NCBI GenBank assembly: GCA_009103225.1
Contig: RHPI01000193.1
Location: 37,398 to 101,397, forward strand
DNA: 64,000 bases
DNA from: Chlorokybus atmophyticus
Lineage: Eukaryota > Streptophyta > Chlorokybophyceae > Chlorokybales > Chlorokybaceae
Direction of reading: 5' to 3'
Part shown: positions 59,852 to 64,000 of the stretch, piece after piece
Position numbering within the stretch: position 1 is the stretch's first letter
How the letters are laid out: each line of letters starts with the position of its first letter
Program-made: the position numbers and the translations under genes
The notes under the pieces: generated by a model
What the model was told of the DNA's origin: nothing
Database searches by the model: none
What the model saw: only the letters and a program-made list of their open reading frames with translations

Positions 59852-61489
59852 ATGGCTGCTGCCTCAGTGAGCCGTGCGGTGCCTGTCTTTGAGGGTTTGC
59901 GACGGGCTGCAGCTCCTTCCAGCAGCGGTCGTGGCTGCGATGCCCTCCGCCCAGCCGCCCCTTCCCCCTCCAACCCAGCGCTCTTCCCCGCCCGCAAGGT
60001 CACGGCGATGTCCCTGAAGGACCTCCGCGACCGCATCGGCAGCGTCAAGAACACGCAGAAGATCACGGACGCCATGAAGCTGGTGGCTGCGGCCAAGGTC
60101 AGACGCGCGCAGGAGGCGGTCGTTAAGGGACGCCCGTTCTCCGAACAGCTTGTCAAGGTGAGAGAGATTGAGTCTTTTACTTAGTCAATCACTTAGCCAT
60201 TCACGCATTCTCTCATTTTCTCGGCCGCACTCAGTTGCTCACTTATGCTCACTCACTGTCTTTAGTCAAGTTTAAGCATATATATCCTCACTCGCATTCT
60301 CACTTGGTCACTCATACCCGCATTGTCTGTGGCTGTGTATAAGAAGCCATCGAAGCCATTGAAAGCTGTTAGTGAGAGGCTGGCGTAGGGTTTGCCACTC
60401 CCATGTTATTGCCTCTGTCAGCTGGCTAGCCTTGGGTTTGTAGTGTTTGCAGCACACATATACACATGGACCGCAGACACACATTGTCTGCGTGTTTGCT
60501 ACACACGTATACATCAACTGTCCTTACACATTACTCCGAGAACACTTGCAAGACACATGCCGTTGGCGTTGTCTCTGCTTGGGCACATGCATTTGTATAC
60601 ATGTGTACGTGCGCGCACACACACATGTAACCCAACCTCACACACTTGTGCAACTCTTGCGCAGGTGTTGTACGGTGTGAATGGTCAGCTTCGCGTCGAG
60701 GACGTCGAGTCCCCTCTAACCGTCGTTCGCCCGGTCAAGCGTGTTTGCCTCGTTATTGTTACAGGCGACCGCGGCCTTTGCGGTGGATTCAACACAGCTG
60801 TCATCCGCAAGGGCGAGCAGCGTGCTCGCGAGCTCGTGTCGATGGGCGTGGAAGTGACACTTGTGTTGGTTGGCAAGAAGGGGATAACATACTTCTCATC
60901 ACCCATGCGCAATGAGAAGTGGGACATATCTAAGGGCATTGAGGTGGGTCAAGCTCCCACCGCAAAGGAGGCGCAAGCTTTGGCGGACTCAGTCTACTCA
61001 TATTTCCTCACCGAGTACGTGGACAAGGTGGAGTTGGTGTACTCGCGGTTCATCTCACTCATCAAGTCCAACCCAGTCATCCACACGCTCTTACCTCTCT
61101 CTCCCGCCGGTGAAGTGTGTGACATCGACGGCAACTGCGTGGATGCTTCTGAAGATGAGCTTTTCCGTCTCACAACAAAGGAAGGAAAATTTGCCGTCGA
61201 GCGTGAGAAGGTTTCAACAGTGACAGAAGAACTCGATGCCAACATCATCTTCGAGCAGGAGCCAGCACAGATCCTCGATGCACTGTTGCCACTTTACCTC
61301 AACTCCCAAGTGTTGAGAGCGTTGCAGGAGAGTCTTGCATCAGAGCTTGCTGCACGCATGAACGCGATGGGATCCGCTTCGGATAATGCTTCGGAGCTGA
61401 GTCGTATACTCAATTTGAAGTATAATAGGCAGCGCCAGGCGAAGATCACCGGAGAACTCATTGAGATTGTATCTGGGTCGAATGCTTAG
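59852..61489 (+). CDS. ATPC: Chloroplast ATP synthase gamma subunit
   Basis: Exons 59852-60157 and 60665-61489 are joined in phase 0 (donor AAG|GTGAGA, acceptor TTGCGCAG), giving 376 residues; the intron is 507 bp and CA/CT-rich. Residues 1 to about 50 are a chloroplast transit peptide, with the mature start near [11 protein letters not shown]. Family motifs: [20 protein letters not shown] near the N-terminus, [10 protein letters not shown] (136-145), and a C-terminal helix with [18 protein letters not shown]. The insert [12 protein letters not shown] (Cys254 and Cys260) is the redox switch found in green-plastid gamma subunits. Thioredoxin reduces the pair in light and lets the enzyme work; oxidation in the dark restrains wasteful ATP hydrolysis. 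The subunit is the rotating central stalk of CF1 on the thylakoid. Length and motifs are normal for the family. Confidence 0.97.
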
Positions 61490-62790
61490 AAATGGTGGGT
61501 TTAATGTACGCGATACAACAGGGAGAGGATAAGGCAGGAATCAAAGGACGATATATATCTGTTTTTGTTTGTTTGATTTTTCTTTGGCTGCGCTGCATTG
61601 GGGCAGCTTGTAGCTGTTGAAGCATTCAACATACATAGTCCACCTGTAAGTGGAATATCTTTCCTCAACAGGCGCTGTGCCATAACCATCTCAGCATTTC
61701 TTGGAGTACATATGCATACTTGCAAGTCACACACGAAATGGATTGATTCAAGAAAAATGGTTGCAGCGCAAACGCTTGTAGCAGAAGCACAGGCCTGTTT
61801 TGCCAGCAAGTGGCAAATAACTTACCTGTGAGAACACATGGTGTAGTTGTGTGCGTGAGTTGTGCTTGGTTGTTTACATCCTTTGCAGGTGCAAGTCCAC
61901 AATCGATGACAACTGTCTCAGTTGATGGAACACCTTGATGTTGGACTCATCTGTGCCGCTAAGGTAGTTGTGGCACGATGCACCATGGGTTGCATGTACT
62001 CCTGCTCTAGTAGAATAGACATGGCATGCGCGGGTCGAGTGCTACATGCACACGCAAGCTCGTTCCTACAGCGACACCCTTGCAGCAAAACCAATGTGCG
62101 GTCATTCTATCCAACCGCCAAACCAGATTGACAACAACTACATGTCACCATAACCAGACATGCACTGACTTGCAGGTGAGGCAAGGCTTCACGTGCAACA
62201 TGTTTACTACATGCGCGGCTGCTATCTCCCCTGGAAGCCATGGCCGAATAGAAATGTCCGCATTTGGTGAAAAAAGTGTACCGGCGGGGGCAAAGGCAGG
62301 GGTTGGGGTATAATGACCACGGTACTTGATCATGCAGCTAGTTTTGGGCTTGGTGATGCAGCTAAGGCGCAGTTTGGCAGGGAGCAGCAGGCAACTAACC
62401 GTCGCGCTTGGCGCTGCGCAGAACCATATAGGTCTGTAGGTGCAACATGGAGTGTGAATTGAGTTCAAACCAAACACCAGCTGGAAAACTCTGTGGCTGC
62501 CACACATAGCCCTGCAACGCCTATGTGTGGCAACCACAGGAGAAGACAGATGTGGTAGACAGATGTGTTTGGCAGCAGGAGGAGAAAGAGGTGTCCGAAG
62601 CAGGGCGTTCCAACCAGCAGCAGCTGCTGCACACTCCACTCGCACGTGTCCACGCGCGCGCCCCGGCAAAGCTTCTCTTCTTGCGCTTTCTCGCAGCTGA
62701 AGCACGTGGACACGCGCACGCACCGCCTACGCGACGCGTAGCATGCGTGCGTGGTCAGAGAAACTTCGATCGCATCTGGTGCCAATCACA
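61490..62790. other. Spacer with one hairpin, no gene seen
   Basis: Open stretches at 61501-61809 and 62145-62800 have no conserved motif and look like chance ORFs. A strong hairpin occupies 62491-62539. Confidence 0.4.
62491..62539. repeat. Hairpin with 19-bp arms
   Basis: CTGTGGCTGCCACACATAG (62491-62509), an 11-nt loop, then the reverse complement with one mismatch (62521-62539). Confidence 0.9.
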
Positions 62791-62934
62791 GCAACAGTGA
62801 GATCATTTGGCACAACAGCGCATAGTAAGTGAGCGACAAGGTGCGATGTGTCACGCTTTAACGTCACTTCAATCGCTCTGCCACAACGTGCAGCGTGCAT
62901 CTCATGCAGGCATATGGTGCTGCTCTGCGCGTGC

Positions 62935-62956
62935 GTGCGTGCGTGCGTGCGTGCGT
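62935..62956. repeat. (GTGC)n microsatellite
   Basis: Tandem GTGC/GCGT units. Confidence 0.85.
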
Positions 62957-62996
62957 ATGCGTGTGCACGCGTGGGTGTTCGTGTGTTCCTCTGTCA

Positions 62997-64000
62997 GCTC
63001 GGGCGACCCGTACACTGTGGACATGCCGCGCACTCACACTCCACGACGAGTGCAGTGTGGATTCGTGCGGGCAGGAACACATCCTCCACTGGGACTTCAA
63101 CACAGACAACGTATGTGGGGGTGCTCTTTCAAGTCGTCTCCTATTCTGATCGAAGTGTTCTCTGCCACTACACAAACTTCACCACTCAGTGCGGCCCAGG
63201 CAGTGTGGTGAGCCGCATGTTGGTGATGATGTTGTTCGCGTGTGTGACAACAACAAAGACAGATGTGTGCGTGTGTCGCAGCCACTGGACAACACTGCCA
63301 GTACAACAGCACGAGCGCGTACGAACCGTGTTGGAGCAAGACGGTTTGGAGGCCTCTGTCGACACCATCATCATCATCATCATCATCATCATCCTCCACA
63401 ATCACTCACATAGCGTAAAATGACAACAACAACTGACTCATGCGCGTCCACCACGGGGCTCGACGGGCCGCGCGAAATCAGAGCGTGTGACAACATGGTT
63501 GTTTCATCCTTTGTCGAGTCAGCCAGTGCCTAGTGCCTTAAGCTGCCACATTGCCTCCGAGCTGCACCTCAGTGTGTGCTGCAGTTGCACCCACAACAAC
63601 AAAAAGCGTGAAACGTCTGGCTGCGGGTGGAGTAGGCGGTGGCGAGGACCTCTGTGGGAATGTAGGCAGTAGTACCTGCGTGGAGAGAAAGTCTGTCTGT
63701 CTGTCTGTAAGAGGCAGTGCACTGTCCCTCTCCGCTCTGCTGCCGTGTGCATGTGTGTGTGCGTGTGTACGCGTATACATTTGTGTGTCAAACACTGATG
63801 CCACTGTCTCTCCAGACCTTCACATCACAACGAACACCATCGCCAAGACGGGTGTACTACTCTCCCATGGCTGAGGTGTACACCAAACCGCATCCACTAC
63901 CCCTGTGAGAATACATACACACCTTCGCCCCAGCTGGTGACTCTTGGATCAACAGCAACAACATCCCAGGCGGTGAAGTTGGGAAGAACTGCCGGGGGGG
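62997..64000 (+). CDS. Possible exons of an unidentified gene running off the right edge
   Basis: Several short open stretches sit between splice-like sites. The first is 62997-63109, after CTGTCAG and before GTATGT, with LHDECSVDSCGQEHILHWDF in one frame. Others are 63200-63350 (DDVVRVCDNNKDRCVRVSQP), about 63583-63706 (VAPTTTKSVKRLAAGG, DLCGNVGSSTCVERK) before GTAAGAGG, and 63816 onward after TCTCCAG. The last bases read FAPAGDSWINSNNIPGG in one frame. Frames could not be joined with confidence, and all are Cys-bearing and could belong to a secreted or wall protein. It may equally be chance. Product unknown; the 3' end, if any, is outside the window. Confidence 0.22.
63365..63395. repeat. 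(CAT)n microsatellite
   Basis: About ten tandem CAT units. Confidence 0.9.

Noticed and set aside
63360-63410. Poly-His run in an open frame
   Set aside because: Direct product of a (CAT)n microsatellite, also open as poly-Ile and poly-Asp in other frames.

Overview
This is a window of a eukaryotic nuclear genome. The genes are split by spliceosomal introns with GT-AG borders. Two products carry chloroplast transit peptides (Rubisco small subunit and the gamma subunit of chloroplast ATP synthase), so the organism is photosynthetic with a green-lineage plastid. The Rubisco small subunit lacks the long loop insertion typical of chlorophytes and has an intron exactly where land-plant RBCS genes have their first one (after the Met-Gln that starts the mature protein). 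I therefore infer a streptophyte green alga; an early-diverging flagellate such as Mesostigma is plausible but not proven.

Region 1 (1 to about 18.2 kb) is a nest of transposable elements. Two degraded copies of one DNA-transposon family encode a Tnp2-like (CACTA/Plavaka-type) transposase. The first, at 1-1.5 kb, has its tail at 4.8-5.4 kb; the second is at 10.6-13.0 kb with further element-borne exons to 17.1 kb. The first copy is split by a complete short Copia-type element (2035-4748) with two LTRs, a 5-bp target duplication, a primer-binding site matching the anticodon half of initiator tRNA-Met, and one intact ORF holding only Gag and protease. Related LTRs and a broken gag lie at 7971-9172 and 10054-10514. 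A broken coiled-coil gene runs on the minus strand at 5.4-7.96 kb. The second transposon is full of short GACTGTC/GACAGTC repeats and ends in a dense array of small palindromes (17565-18153), followed by a second palindrome family.

Region 2 (18.2-21.3 kb) is AT-rich with no convincing gene. Region 3 (21382-35669, plus strand) is one giant gene of about 14 exons. It encodes a roughly 4,200-residue type I membrane protein with six LamG-like domains, about ten cadherin/CSPG-like repeats, an REJ region, a degenerate GPS-like motif, a proline-rich stalk and one transmembrane helix. It looks like a cell-surface adhesion protein.

Region 4 (36-64 kb) holds ordinary host genes separated by AT-rich spacers: a fragment of a Pmp-type beta-helix protein (37.8 kb), RBCS (minus), a likely BCL7-type SWI/SNF subunit (minus), a processive family-2 glycosyltransferase (minus), an unrecognised protein with a PD-(D/E)XK nuclease signature (plus), translation initiation factor eIF5B in 22 exons (minus), and chloroplast ATPC with its redox-switch cysteines (plus). 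Possible exons of an unidentified gene run off the right edge. No rRNA, tRNA or CRISPR was seen.
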